A stretch of 64,000 bases of DNA from Nitrobacter sp039808345 (GTDB taxonomy: Bacteria > Pseudomonadota > Alphaproteobacteria > Rhizobiales > Xanthobacteraceae). Where the stretch lies: positions 310,001 through 374,000 of the forward strand of contig NZ_CP181167.1 of assembly GCF_047824785.1 (NCBI RefSeq), read 5' to 3'. The translations under genes and the position numbers were made by a program. Of the stretch, positions 9,094 through 18,472 are shown piece by piece. Within the stretch, counting starts at the first letter, position 1, and every line of letters starts with the position of its first letter. Below the pieces are notes generated by a model. The model had not been told where the DNA came from and ran no database searches. It saw only the letters and a program-made list of their open reading frames with translations.

Positions 9094-9546
9094 GTGGGCG
9101 TTTCGCTTCAGCCGGCATCGTCAGAGGATGAGATGGCGCAGGTCAGCGACATCAATGTGACGCCGTTCATCGACGTCATTCTGGTGCTGCTGATTATTTT
9201 TATGATTGCGGCGCCGCTGGCGACCGTCGACATCGCCGTCGACCTGCCAGCATCGACGGCGGTGCGTCAGCCGCGTCCGGAAAAACCGATCTTCATTACG
9301 CTCAAGGCTGACCGCACGCTGGCGGTCGGGGAGACGCCGATCTCGCGCATAGCGCTGGCAGCCTCGCTGGCCTCGGTGACATCGTCGGATCACAGCAAGC
9401 GTCTGTTCGTTCGCGCCGACAAGACTATTCCCTATGGCGAGGTGATGACGCTGATGAACGATTTGCGGTCTGCCGGGTATTTGAAGATTGCCCTGGTCGG
9501 ACTTGAATCCGCGGGCGGGGCACAATCCGGGGGGGCTGCACAATGA
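9094..9546 (+). CDS. exbD: TonB-system subunit ExbD
   Basis: Partner of ExbB in the proton-driven motor. It has 150 residues and starts with GTG 13 bases after exbB, behind a GGAGT ribosome site. A single membrane helix lies in DVILVLLIIFMIAAPLA, and the aspartate in the preceding/adjacent VTPFIDVILV is the conserved proton-carrying residue of the family. The periplasmic domain ends in YGEVMTLMNDLRSAGYLKIALV, typical of ExbD/TolR. The stop overlaps the tonB start by 4 bases, indicating coupled translation. Confidence 0.93.
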   Translation: MGVSLQPASSEDEMAQVSDINVTPFIDVILVLLIIFMIAAPLATVDIAVDLPASTAVRQPRPEKPIFITLKADRTLAVGETPISRIALAASLASVTSSDHSKRLFVRADKTIPYGEVMTLMNDLRSAGYLKIALVGLESAGGAQSGGAAQ

Positions 9547-10298
9547 GCATGCCGCGCCTTTACAGCAACGTCACGCGGAAAGAATTGTTGCGCTGGAGCA
9601 CCTGCTTCATTGCAATGCTGTCATTGCATGGCGCAGTCGCGGCCGCCCTGCTCATGACACCGGCCGAAGGCGATACCTTCGATACCGTCACGACAATCGA
9701 AGTAGATTTCACCACCGAGTCGTTCCGCGACGCCGAGGCTCGAGACGTAGCGCCGGGCGAAGAGCAAATGCAGGCCGACGAAGCTCCTCCACCTCAGGAA
9801 AAGGCCGAAGTCAAGACAGAGAACGAGCCGGAACCCGAACCGCCGCTTCCGCAGGTAGCCGAACCTGACGTTGCGCTGGAGACGCCTCCCGAGCAGAAAG
9901 AGCAGGAAGAGAAGAAGAAAGAAGAAAAGGAAAAGACTCCGAACGCAACGCCTCCGCTGATTGCCTCGGCCGTCACGACGGCGCCAACCGCCGCCGCTGC
10001 ACGGAAAGCACCGCTCGTGAGCTGGAAACGGAAGCTGGCCCTTCACCTTCAGCGTAACAAGCGATATCCGCGGGATGCCCAGGCCCATCACGAAACCGGA
10101 ACAGCAAAAGTCTTCTTTATCATTGACCGCAGCGGTCACATTATCTCCAGCAGAATCGCGAAGGGTAGTGGATCTGCCGCCCTCGATCACGAAACGCTCG
10201 AACTCCTGCAACGCGCACAGCCATTGCCCCAACCTCCGAGCGACGTCGGCGGAACTCAGTTTGCTTTTACAATGCCGATTCTTTTTGAGTTTCAATGA
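9543..10298 (+). CDS. tonB: Energy transducer TonB
   Basis: A 251-residue periplasm-spanning protein that passes motor energy to outer-membrane receptors. An N-terminal membrane anchor is visible (STCFIAMLSLHGAVAAALLM). It is followed by an acidic Pro/Glu/Lys-rich rigid region at about residues 75-145, with EPEPEPPLPQ and EQEEKKKEEKEK. The C-terminal TonB domain begins around KLALHLQRNKRYP and ends TMPILFEFQ. It overlaps exbD at the start and secA at the stop (ATGA at 10295-10298). The neighbouring divergent receptor is its obvious partner. Confidence 0.92.
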   Translation: MSMPRLYSNVTRKELLRWSTCFIAMLSLHGAVAAALLMTPAEGDTFDTVTTIEVDFTTESFRDAEARDVAPGEEQMQADEAPPPQEKAEVKTENEPEPEPPLPQVAEPDVALETPPEQKEQEEKKKEEKEKTPNATPPLIASAVTTAPTAAAARKAPLVSWKRKLALHLQRNKRYPRDAQAHHETGTAKVFFIIDRSGHIISSRIAKGSGSAALDHETLELLQRAQPLPQPPSDVGGTQFAFTMPILFEFQ

Positions 10299-12727
10299 TT
10301 CTGCGCTTGACAAGGCGCGCGCTGAGTTTCGGCACTCGCCGGAAGCTGACACAATACGAGACGACCACCGACCGGATCCTTGTTCTGGAAGGGGACCATC
10401 GACGACTGTCTGCCCGCGGGTTGCTTGATCGCGCTACCGAACTAAGGCAGCGGGTCCAGGCTGGCACGTCCCTCGATGAGATCAAGGAAGAAGCTTTTGC
10501 GCTGGCTCGCGAAGCCGCGCGGCGCGCGCTGAACGAACACCCTGTTCCGGTACAGATCATCGGCGCTCTCACCCTTCATGACGGCCATCTCGCCGAGATG
10601 AGGACTGGAGAAGGCAAGACGCTCACGGCCACACTCGTCTGCGCGCTCAATGGCCTGACGGGACGGGGCGTCCACGTCGCCACGCCGAATGATTATCTGG
10701 CTGAGCGCGACGCCGCCTGGATGCGGCCAGTCTACGACTTGCTCGGACTCAGCACCGGCGTGATCACGCAAGAAATGGACGACGATGAGCGGCGCGAAGC
10801 CTATTGTTGCGATATTACTTATGGCGTCGCCAGCGAGTTCTGTTTCGACTATCTGCGCGACAACCTAAAATTGTCGGCCGCTGAAACCGTGCAGCGCGGC
10901 CATGCTTTTGCATTGGTTGACGAGGCCGACGCCACACTGATCGACGAGGCCAACATGCCGCTGGCGCTGTTCGGGCCGCTCGGCGATCATTCCGGCTTTT
11001 ATGAGGTAATTGATGTCTTAATCGCCTCATTGCAACCCTCGCACTACGAAGTCGACCATCGTCGGCGCGTCACACTGACCGAAGCGGGATACAGTGAAGT
11101 CGAGCTCCGGCTGCAGCAACAAGGATTGCTGAAGGCTTCGTCGACGCTGCATGACAGCGTATCGATCTCACTGCTCCACCACATCATGCAGTCGCTGCGG
11201 GCTCATGTGGTGCTCGCGCGCGACCGCGACTATGTCGTTGAGAACGGCAGGGTGATCATCGTCGACCGGCTGACGGGACGGCCGATGCCTGGACGGCGCT
11301 ATGACGAAGGACTGCATCAAGCCCTGGAGGCCAAGGAAAGTTGCGCCATCGGAGAGGAAACGCGCACGGTCGCTGCGATCACATTCCAGACCTATTTCCG
11401 GCGCTACGATAAGCTATGCGGCATGACCGGCACGGCAAAAGCGGATGCCGAAGAATACAAAGAGGTCTACGGCCTCGACGTGATATCAATCCCGACACAC
11501 CGTCCGATGATCCGCCTCGACGGGGCCGTGCTCCACTCCACCGCCGCCGGTAAATTTCAGGCGATCCTGCGGGAGCTGGAAGATGCCGCCGCGCGAGGCC
11601 AGCCCGTTCTGATCGGCGCTCCGTCGATCGAACGATCGGAAGCCTTGGCCGCGATGCTTGAAACCAACGGCTGGAGTCAGAAAAATCCAGCAACTCAGAA
11701 TCTGGGTTCAAGCCGCACCTTCGCCGTCCTCAACGCCAAGAATCACGCTCGCGAAGCCCAAATTATCGCCGAGGCCGGCGCTCCCGGCGCCGTGACGATT
11801 GCCACCGCCATGGCTGGCCGGGGCACGGATATCCGACTTGGCGGCGAACACGCCGATGCCGCAACACGCGCCAAGGTGATTGCCGCAGGCGGACTACTGG
11901 TGATCGGCACCACCCATCACGATCATGGGCGGATGGACGAACAGCTGCGCGGCCGTGCCGGACGGCAGGGCGATCCGGGGCGATCGGTCTTCCACGCCTC
12001 GCTTGACGACGAGTTCCTGAAAACTGCCGCGATCGACGCACCGCCTCTGACAGAACAAGCCCCCACGATCGCCCCCTCAGTTGCGAGCCGCCTGATCGAG
12101 GCGGCGCAGAAACGGCACGAAATCCGCAGCTTCGATCGTCGCCTTGAACTCTTGCGTTTCGATACAATCATTCAACGCCAGCGCGACAACGTTTACGATT
12201 TGCGTCAAAGCATCCGCGACGGGAGCGATACGCTCATTCGGGCAAAGCAACTGCGTCATGAGACGGTCGACGATCTTATAAATCGTTTCGCCGCGCCGAC
12301 CGCTCCATGGGACATTGCCGGGCTGGATCACGCGATCCGGTCCGTCCTGACTCTTGCCATCGACATCAGACCTCCATCGAGCGATCCCAAAGCCGACGCA
12401 AGGGCCCTCGCACAGCGCATAACCGCCGCGGCCGATCGCTGGATCGCCGGCAAGATCGCCAGCATGGGTGAGACTACGTTCGTTGATATCCTTCGCCGCC
12501 TGATGATGGCGGCGATCGATCACCTCTGGTCGGAGCAATCGGAACGCCTCGATTATCTCAAGCGCAGGGTCGGCGACCGCCGGCTCCCGTCGCATAAGGT
12601 CATCGCGGAATTTCAGATTGAAGCATTCACACTGTTCGAACTGATGATAGCCGATTTCCGTCGCGACGTTACGGCCTACGCCATGCGCGTCGGTATCCTG
12701 CCCACCCCATGTGATTCCGATGAGTGA
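10295..12727 (+). CDS. secA: Accessory SecA-type preprotein translocase ATPase
   Basis: An 810-residue SecA homologue. Walker A is MRTGEGKT at residues 102-109, and the Walker B region reads LVDEADATLIDEA at about 207-219 where housekeeping SecA has DEVDSILIDEAR. Other SecA signatures are FCFDYLRDN, IVDRLTGRPMPGRRY, LCGMTGTA, ATAMAGRGTDIRLGG and QLRGRAGRQGDPG. It ends at PTPCDSDE and lacks the C-terminal zinc/SecB-binding tail (C-x-C-x8-CH), so it is shorter than the usual 900 or more residues. The start overlaps the tonB stop. It is therefore likely a specialised second SecA serving the TonB locus; the main secA gene must be elsewhere. Alternative: a decayed duplicate, but all ATPase motifs are kept. 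Confidence 0.9.
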   Translation: MILRLTRRALSFGTRRKLTQYETTTDRILVLEGDHRRLSARGLLDRATELRQRVQAGTSLDEIKEEAFALAREAARRALNEHPVPVQIIGALTLHDGHLAEMRTGEGKTLTATLVCALNGLTGRGVHVATPNDYLAERDAAWMRPVYDLLGLSTGVITQEMDDDERREAYCCDITYGVASEFCFDYLRDNLKLSAAETVQRGHAFALVDEADATLIDEANMPLALFGPLGDHSGFYEVIDVLIASLQPSHYEVDHRRRVTLTEAGYSEVELRLQQQGLLKASSTLHDSVSISLLHHIMQSLRAHVVLARDRDYVVENGRVIIVDRLTGRPMPGRRYDEGLHQALEAKESCAIGEETRTVAAITFQTYFRRYDKLCGMTGTAKADAEEYKEVYGLDVISIPTHRPMIRLDGAVLHSTAAGKFQAILRELEDAAARGQPVLIGAPSIERSEALAAMLETNGWSQKNPATQNLGSSRTFAVLNAKNHAREAQIIAEAGAPGAVTIATAMAGRGTDIRLGGEHADAATRAKVIAAGGLLVIGTTHHDHGRMDEQLRGRAGRQGDPGRSVFHASLDDEFLKTAAIDAPPLTEQAPTIAPSVASRLIEAAQKRHEIRSFDRRLELLRFDTIIQRQRDNVYDLRQSIRDGSDTLIRAKQLRHETVDDLINRFAAPTAPWDIAGLDHAIRSVLTLAIDIRPPSSDPKADARALAQRITAAADRWIAGKIASMGETTFVDILRRLMMAAIDHLWSEQSERLDYLKRRVGDRRLPSHKVIAEFQIEAFTLFELMIADFRRDVTAYAMRVGILPTPCDSDE

Positions 12728-12776
12728 ACACTGTTAAGTCTCACGGTGTGATGGCGTATCATTATACGTCGTCGGA

Positions 12777-13015
12777 GTGGGACGCGCTATGAGCCAAGTT
12801 CTTCACGGGAGCGCCACGACCACGTACGCCGTTCGAAGGCAGCTACAGCGATCACAGGCTTCAGCCCCGAAACTCGCGCGGCGCTTCGGGATCAACGATC
12901 TCTCGCCTGCCAAAGACCGATCACGAAAACCCGAAGCGGCTCAAGGCTTACGAGATCGGCTACTTCCACATCGACATCGCCGAGCGGCGCCATGAAGGCG
13001 GCAAGGCCTACCCTA
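12777..13015 (+). pseudogene. IS481-family transposase remnant, copy 1
   Basis: The N-terminus MSQVLHGSATTTYAVRRQ and the helix-turn-helix up to LARRFGIN match copy 2 that follows. The sequence then jumps, with a frame change, to ISRLPKTDHENPK, KRLKAYEIGYFHIDIAE and KAYP. In this family the latter block contains the first catalytic Asp, so about 80 codons have been deleted and the 3' half is missing. It has no open frame through the whole stretch and is inactive. Confidence 0.7.
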
Positions 13016-13073
13016 GGTGTTTGATCCCAGGCTTTGATGGTGCAGTCTTCTCACAGGGATGGAGGGATGCGCT

Positions 13074-13721
13074 ATGGGCCAGGTTCTTCACGGGAGCGCC
13101 ACGACGACAGAGGCGGTCTGTCGAGCGATACAACATAGTCAAGAGAGCTTGAGGAAACTGGCCAAGCGCTACGGCATCAACCAGAAGACCGTGGCGAAGT
13201 GGAAGAAGCGTAGTTCGGTCGCCGATCTGCCGACCGGGCCGAAAGAGCCGCATTCGTCAGTACTTTCGCTCGAGGATGAGGCGATCATCGTCGCCTTTCG
13301 CAAGCACACGCTGCTACCGCTGGACGACTGCCTCTACGCACTTCAGCCGACGATCCCGCATCTGACGCGCTCGTCACTGCATCGCTGTCTGCAGCGTCAT
13401 GGCATATCCCGACTGCCGGACGTGGAGGGCGACAACGGCATCGAGCACAGGCTGACGAAGCCCAATCATCCTTGGACCAACGGCCAGGTCGAAAGGATGA
13501 ACCGGACCATCAAGGATGCCACCGTCAAACGCTTCCACTACGACAACCACGATCAGTTGCGACGGCACCTTCAGGACTTCATCGACGCCTACAATTTCGG
13601 CCGCCGCCTCAAGACCCTCAACGGCCTCACACCATACGAGCTCATCTGCAAACAGTGGACTTTAGAGCCGGATCGATTCATCATCGATCCAATCCACCAA
13701 ATGCCGGGACTGAACACCTAG
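13074..13721 (+). pseudogene. IS481-family transposase with central in-frame deletion, copy 2
   Basis: The start at 13074 (MGQVLHGSATTTEAV) follows a GGAGGG ribosome site. The frame is open for 215 residues, against about 320 in the family. The N-terminal domain is complete (KRYGINQKTVAKWKKR, then LPLDDCLYALQPTIPHLTRS, HGISRLPDVEGD). It then joins directly to NGIEHRLTKPNHPWTNGQ and VERMNRTIKDATVKRF, the last catalytic block. The core between them, including the two Asp of the DDE triad, has been lost in frame. The protein may be made but cannot catalyse transposition; it might bind element ends. Confidence 0.75.
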
Positions 13722-14323
13722 CATCCCAGAAATCTCCCCGAAGTCCCACGGTATCCAAACGCAACTCAGAGAGGATGGCAAGACGAAGCGCGCGCGGCCC
13801 CGCCTGTTCGTTCGAAGGCACTGTGCGGCGCTGATCGGCAGTGATCTTTCATGTCATCATTTAAGGCTGTCCGCACCGTGGTGCGCCGGGCTCTATTCCG
13901 GCGGCTCCTTTGCTGCCGCCTCCACCGAACCCGCCAGTTGCGGTTTCGGCCCATCCGGGTCACGATCCCTGACAGGATATAATACGGCGGCGTCCGATCC
14001 CGGCCACACTTTGTCTTGCGCACGTACCGCGCGCTGTACCCCTTTTCCAGCTTACACCTACGAGCAGGGCTTGCCCAATAGCGCCAATTCCTCCGGCCCG
14101 CTCCATTCGACTGCGGCGCTTTAGCGGCGCAGTCTCCCGTGTTGTCGGAACAAGCCGCCGCAAGCGGCGGTGGCGCTGTGGAGCCCCACTCTTTCGGTCT
14201 CCCGCCCATGACCCGCCTTGCAGCGGGTTTTTCATGGTCGCTCGGCGCTGGCCAGGGGTTCAGGCGCGGCTTTCCCTTTTAGGGAGCTTCGCTGTTTCAA
14301 CCCATGAAAAAAGCGAGAAAAGT
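13722..14323. other. Noncoding leader region upstream of ardA
   Basis: About 600 bases without a supported gene. Several short hairpins are visible: GACTGCGGCGC-TTTA-GCGGCGCAGTC near 14109-14134, a GC-rich one at 14152-14170, and the terminator-like one at 14211-14232. The position just before a plasmid-type antirestriction gene suggests it came with that gene. Confidence 0.4.
14211..14232 (+). terminator. Terminator-like hairpin before ardA
   Basis: Stem CCCGC / GCGGG with a 6-base loop followed by TTTTT. It is short but fits a factor-independent terminator on the plus strand. Confidence 0.5.
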
Positions 14324-14683
14324 ATGACCACCTTATTTGCTCAACCCTACGATATTTCGGCTCCGGGATTTTATTTCACGTCTGCGGACGAGTTCACTGC
14401 CAGCACCAAGCGGGCGGTCAATGACTACGGCCAGCCTGTCGAGGAATTTGAAATCCAGTTCATCGACGGCGAGGACATAGATTGCGCCCTTGCCGGTGCA
14501 TGGAAGCTGTACCAGTCGAATTTTGCAGAGTACCTGCGAGCTGTCGAGGATTGGGACGAGAGGGAGAAAATCGCCTTCATCATCGCGATAGGCGAATGCG
14601 GCCACCGTTTCGAGGCAAAGACCGACGATCCCTCCGAAATCGAGTTTGATCTGTATGAAGTGGACAGTCTGCGCGACCTTGCC
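14324..14683 (+). pseudogene. ardA: Antirestriction protein ArdA, 3'-truncated
   Basis: ArdA proteins mimic DNA and block type I restriction enzymes; they usually travel on plasmids and conjugative elements. From the ATG at 14324 the sequence gives MTTLFAQPYDISAPGFYF, then DYGQPVEEFEIQFIDGED and IDCALAGAWKLYQSNFAEYL, all highly characteristic. The acidic composition is kept. Homology ends after VDSLRDLA at 14683, exactly where the second IS21 element begins. About 120 of roughly 165 residues remain. The open frame runs on into the IS to 14740 with unrelated residues. Confidence 0.85.
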
Positions 14684-17150
14684 TGTCATTCGGCCTGCAA
14701 TATTGACCCTCTAAGCCGGGGGCTCGGCGTCCAAAATTGACCCCCTGAAGGTTGGTCTGTTGCGCTGCCTGCTTTGTAACGAAGCAGGTGGTGGGAGATG
14801 CTGGTCGTGGAGACGATTGCGCGGATACGGCGCGAACACTTCATCAAGGGCAAGACGATCAGGGCGATCGCCCGCGACCTTAAGGTGTCCCGGAACACGG
14901 TCCGGAAGGTGCTGAGGTCGGGAGAGACCTCGTTCGAGTACGAGCGGCAGGTTCAGCCGTGGCCCAAGCTTGGACACTGGGCATCTGAGCTCGATGTGTT
15001 GCTGGCGGCGAACGCGACCAAATCCGCGCGCGAACAACTGACCTTGATCCGGATTTTCGAAGAGCTTCGCGGCCGCGGCTATGACGGTGGTTACGATGCC
15101 GTGCGGCGTTACGCCAAGCGGTGGAACAAGGAGCGCGGGCAATCGACCGCGGCGGCCTATGTTCCGTTGAGCTTTGCGGCGGGCGAAGCCTACCAGTTCG
15201 ACTGGAGCCATGAGATCGTTCTCCTCAACGGCGTGACGGCGATCGTGAAGGTCGCTCATGTCCGGCTGTGCCACAGCCGCATGCTGTTCGTGCGAGCCTA
15301 TCCGCGCGAGACGCAGGAGATGGTGTTCGACGCCCATGACCGGGCGTTCGCGCTGTTCAAAGGGACCTGCAGCCTCGGCATCTACGACAACATGAAGACG
15401 GCGGTGGAGGCGATCTTTGTCGGCAAGGATCGCCGCTACAATCGCCGCTTCCTGCAGATGTGCAGCCACTATCTGGTTGACCCGGTTGCCTGCACGCCGG
15501 CGTCGGGCTGGGAGAAGGGCCAGGTCGAGAACCAGGTCGGACTGGTCCGGGAACGCTTCTTCACACCACGGCTGCGATTCAAAACCCTCGACGAGCTAAA
15601 CGTCTGGCTGCTCGACAAATGCATCACTTACGCCAAGGCGCATCGCCATCCGGAACTGGCCGATCAGACGATCTGGGACGTGTTCGAAGCCGAGCGCCCC
15701 AAGCTCGTTCCCTATGCCGGCCGGTTCGACGGCTTCCACGCGGTGCCGGCGTCTGTCTCCAAGACCTGTTTGGTACGCTTCGACAATAACAAATACTCGG
15801 TCGCGGCCAGCGCCGTCGGACGCCCGGTCGAGGTTCAGGCCTAGGCCGACCGCATCGTAATCCGTCAGGATGGACGGATCGTGGCGGAGCATCCGCGATC
15901 CTTCGCACGCGGCGAGACGACCTACGATCCCTGGCACTATGTGCCGGTGCTCGCGCGCAAGCCCGGCGCCTTGCGTAACGGCGCTCCCTTCAAGGACTGG
16001 GTGCTGCCGGCCGCGATCGAACGGATCCGGCGCAGGCTCGCCAGCACCGACGATGGCAACCGGCAGATGGTCGACATCCTCAATGCGGTGCTGACCGATG
16101 GTCTGCCGGCCGTTGAAGCAGCCTGCGCCGAGGCGATCGCTCATGGCGTTCATTCCGCTGACGTCGTGCTCAACATCCTGGCCCGTCAACGCGAACCCGC
16201 TCCACCAGCCAACATCCTCACTCCCGCGGCGCTGATCCTGCGCCATGCGCCGATCGCCGACTGTGCCCGTTATGACAGCCTTAGGAGAACCATCTGATGG
16301 AACGTACTCAACTGTTCGACCTCATGGGTGAGTTGAAGCTCTATGGCATGAAAGCTGCCTTCGACGAGATCATGGCGACCGCCATCAAGCGCCAGCATGA
16401 ACCCCAGCGCATTGTCGGCGACCTGCTCAACGCCGAGATCAATGAGAAGCAGGCCCGCTCAATCAAGTACCAGCTCACCATCGCCAAGCTGCCGCTGGCC
16501 AAGGATCTCGCCGACTTCCAGTTCGACGGCACGCCGATCAACCAGACGCTCGTCAACGACCTCGCCGGCGGCGGCTTCATCGCCCAGCAACGCAACGCCG
16601 TGCTCGTCGGCGGTACCGGCACCGGCAAGACCCATCTGGCCATCGCAATCGCCAGAAGCTGCATCCGCTCCAGCGCCCGCGGTCGCTTCTACAACGTGGT
16701 CGACCTCGTCAACCGCCTCGAGATCGAGACCCGCAACGGACGACAAGGTCGTATCGCCGAGCATCTGACCAGGATGGACTTCATCGTCCTCGACGAACTC
16801 GGCTACCTGCCGTTCGCTCAATCCGGCGGCCAGCTCCTGTTCCATCTCGTCAGCAGGCTCTACGAGCGCACGTCCATCGTCGTCACAACCAATCTCGCCT
16901 TTGGCGAATGGCCAAGCGTGTTCGGCGACGCCAAGATGACAACCGCGCTGCTCGACCGGCTCACCCACCACTGCGACATTGTCGAGACCGGCAACGACAG
17001 CTGGCGATTCAAAAGCCGCGACGACGATCACGCCACCCGCGCTCGCCTCGTCTCCGCAATCCCGGCCAGCTCCGACGAGTCGAGCGCTATCAAACCACGC
17101 CGCGCAAAGGCGTCAAAATTGAACGCCGATACGGGGTCAAATTTGCGAAC
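14684..17150 (+). mobile_element. IS21-family insertion sequence, second type
   Basis: The left end is placed at 14684 (TGTCATTCGG), immediately after the last ArdA-like codon. Two copies of an end motif, AATATTGACCC and AAAATTGACCCC, lie at about 14699-14745. Inverted counterparts lie at about 17111-17147 (CAAAATTGAACGCC and GGGGTCAAATTTG). No target duplication was found, and the outermost right end may be lost, since an IS110 gene follows closely. The genes inside differ clearly in sequence from those of the element at 2056, so this is a different IS21 member. Confidence 0.75.
14798..16297 (+). pseudogene. istA: IstA transposase interrupted by a TAG codon
   Basis: The N-terminal helix-turn-helix (IRAIARDLKVSRNTVRKVL) and integrase core (YQFDWSHEIVLL, GIYDNMKTAVEAI, PASGWEKGQVENQ) are intact from 14798. 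The frame then meets TAG at 15842-15844, after RPVEVQA. The same frame continues with ADRIVIRQDGRIVAEH and LARKPGALRNGAPF to a natural stop at 16297. Relatives usually carry Tyr at this place, so a single base change (TAC/TAT to TAG) explains it. The stop leaves the catalytic core complete, so a shortened 348-residue protein could be made. The 3' end overlaps istB by 1 base. Confidence 0.85.
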
Positions 17151-17160
17151 GATGGCGTAA
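16297..17160 (+). CDS. istB: IS21-family helper ATPase IstB, second type
   Basis: A 287-residue AAA+ ATPase. Walker A is VGGTGTGKTHLAIAIA and Walker B is FIVLDELGYLPFAQSGG. SIVVTTNLAFGEWPSV and LLDRLTHHCDIVETGNDSW follow, as in other IstB proteins. The start ATG overlaps the istA stop. The C-terminal tail of about 40 residues (RRAKASKLNADTGS) runs into the terminal repeat region. It is intact, although its partner istA carries a premature stop. Confidence 0.9.
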   Translation: MERTQLFDLMGELKLYGMKAAFDEIMATAIKRQHEPQRIVGDLLNAEINEKQARSIKYQLTIAKLPLAKDLADFQFDGTPINQTLVNDLAGGGFIAQQRNAVLVGGTGTGKTHLAIAIARSCIRSSARGRFYNVVDLVNRLEIETRNGRQGRIAEHLTRMDFIVLDELGYLPFAQSGGQLLFHLVSRLYERTSIVVTTNLAFGEWPSVFGDAKMTTALLDRLTHHCDIVETGNDSWRFKSRDDDHATRARLVSAIPASSDESSAIKPRRAKASKLNADTGSNLRTMA

Positions 17161-17234
17161 TTGCGGTCAGCGCTCGGGCACGAGAGCTCCGTTATCGTCT
17201 ACCTCTCGCAATCAAACGATTCGGAGGAGCTGTC

Positions 17235-18260
17235 ATGCGGCAATACGTCGGGCTAGATGTCTCGCAGAGAGAGACTGCGGTTTGCGTAGTCAATGAGACG
17301 GGTGAAGCAATTTTTGAAGGAAAGGCCAAGTCTCATCCTGGAGATCTGTCAAAGTTACTTCGTAAACATGCGCCACTGGCGGAGCGTATCGGCTTTGAGA
17401 CGGGCGCAATGGCGAGCTGGCTTTGGCATGAGCTTCGTAGGGTCGAACTCCCCGTCGTTTGCATCGATGCAAGGCATGCACACGCAGCACTATCGGTCCG
17501 CATGAACAAAAGCGATCAGAACGATGCTCGGGGCCTTGCCGAACTGGTGCGGGTTGGTTGGTTTCGAGAAGTCAAAATCAAGAGTGAGAAGAGCCAGAAG
17601 GTTCGAGCTATCCTCGTGGCGCGATTCCGCCTTGTGTCCATACGCCGGGATATCGAGAACCAGGTCCGCAGTCTGATCAAGGAGTGTGGGTTGCTATTCC
17701 CTCGCGCCATTGGCCAACAGTTCCGTAACCAGGTTGGCGAGCTATTGGGCGAAGATCATCAACTCCTCAGCGTGATCGCGCCGCTCTTGTCGATTCATGA
17801 ACTCATCTGCCAGCAGCAAAGCAAATTTGACGACGAGGTCCGCCGATTGGCGAAGTCGGACGAGACGACGCGTCGCCTGATGACAGTTCCTGGTGTCGGC
17901 GTGGTCACCGCCTTGACGTTCCGCCATACGATCGATGACCCGTCTCGCTTCCGATCGGCCTCGACAGTCGGCGCCTATCTCGGCCTCACACCTCGGCGCA
18001 ACCAATCTGGTGAGACTGACACTAGTGGCAAGATATCCCGATGGGGCGACAGGCTCCTCCGAACGTACCTTTACGAGGCGGCGACCGTTCTGCTTTATCG
18101 AACAAAGAAATGGTCCTCCCTCAAAGCCTGGGGTATGAAACTTGCGAAGCGGATCGGCATGAAAAAGGCAAAGGTTGCTATCGCCCGCAAGATCGCTGTC
18201 ATCCTCCACTGCATCTGGGTCGACGGCACATCATTCGACTGGGGCAACGCGCCGGCCTGA
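17235..18260 (+). CDS. IS110-family transposase
   Basis: A 341-residue recombinase of the RuvC-like DEDD type. The start at 17235 follows a strong GGAGGA ribosome site. The N-terminal domain has GLDVSQRETAVCVV (first Asp), IGFETGAMASWL (Glu) and MNKSDQNDARGLAELV (the Asp pair). The C-terminal Tnp_20 domain has MTVPGVGVVTALTFRHTI and AYLGLTPRRNQSGETD. The protein is full length. IS110 elements lack normal inverted repeats, so the ends cannot be fixed; the element lies immediately after the second IS21. Confidence 0.92.
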   Translation: MRQYVGLDVSQRETAVCVVNETGEAIFEGKAKSHPGDLSKLLRKHAPLAERIGFETGAMASWLWHELRRVELPVVCIDARHAHAALSVRMNKSDQNDARGLAELVRVGWFREVKIKSEKSQKVRAILVARFRLVSIRRDIENQVRSLIKECGLLFPRAIGQQFRNQVGELLGEDHQLLSVIAPLLSIHELICQQQSKFDDEVRRLAKSDETTRRLMTVPGVGVVTALTFRHTIDDPSRFRSASTVGAYLGLTPRRNQSGETDTSGKISRWGDRLLRTYLYEAATVLLYRTKKWSSLKAWGMKLAKRIGMKKAKVAIARKIAVILHCIWVDGTSFDWGNAPA

Positions 18261-18472
18261 CCTTATTTTGCAAGTTCCTGGCCCGGTCCGCCGGGCTGGC
18301 GATGTCCCGCTGGGACGGTGGTCGTGGTGACCTCGGTCAATCGGCTGGTGGCGGCTCGTCCGCACCCCGTTGCAAACGATGAGGCGCCCGATCCGGACAT
18401 CATCATGAGGCGCTTGCGACCTCGGAAAGGACCATGACCCCAGCGACGGGCAACTGATCGCATTGAAGCCAG

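Noticed and set aside
13766..14235. Arg-rich minus-strand open frames upstream of ardA
   Set aside because: Extreme Arg content and no ribosome site or motif; the region is hairpin-rich and better explained as noncoding.
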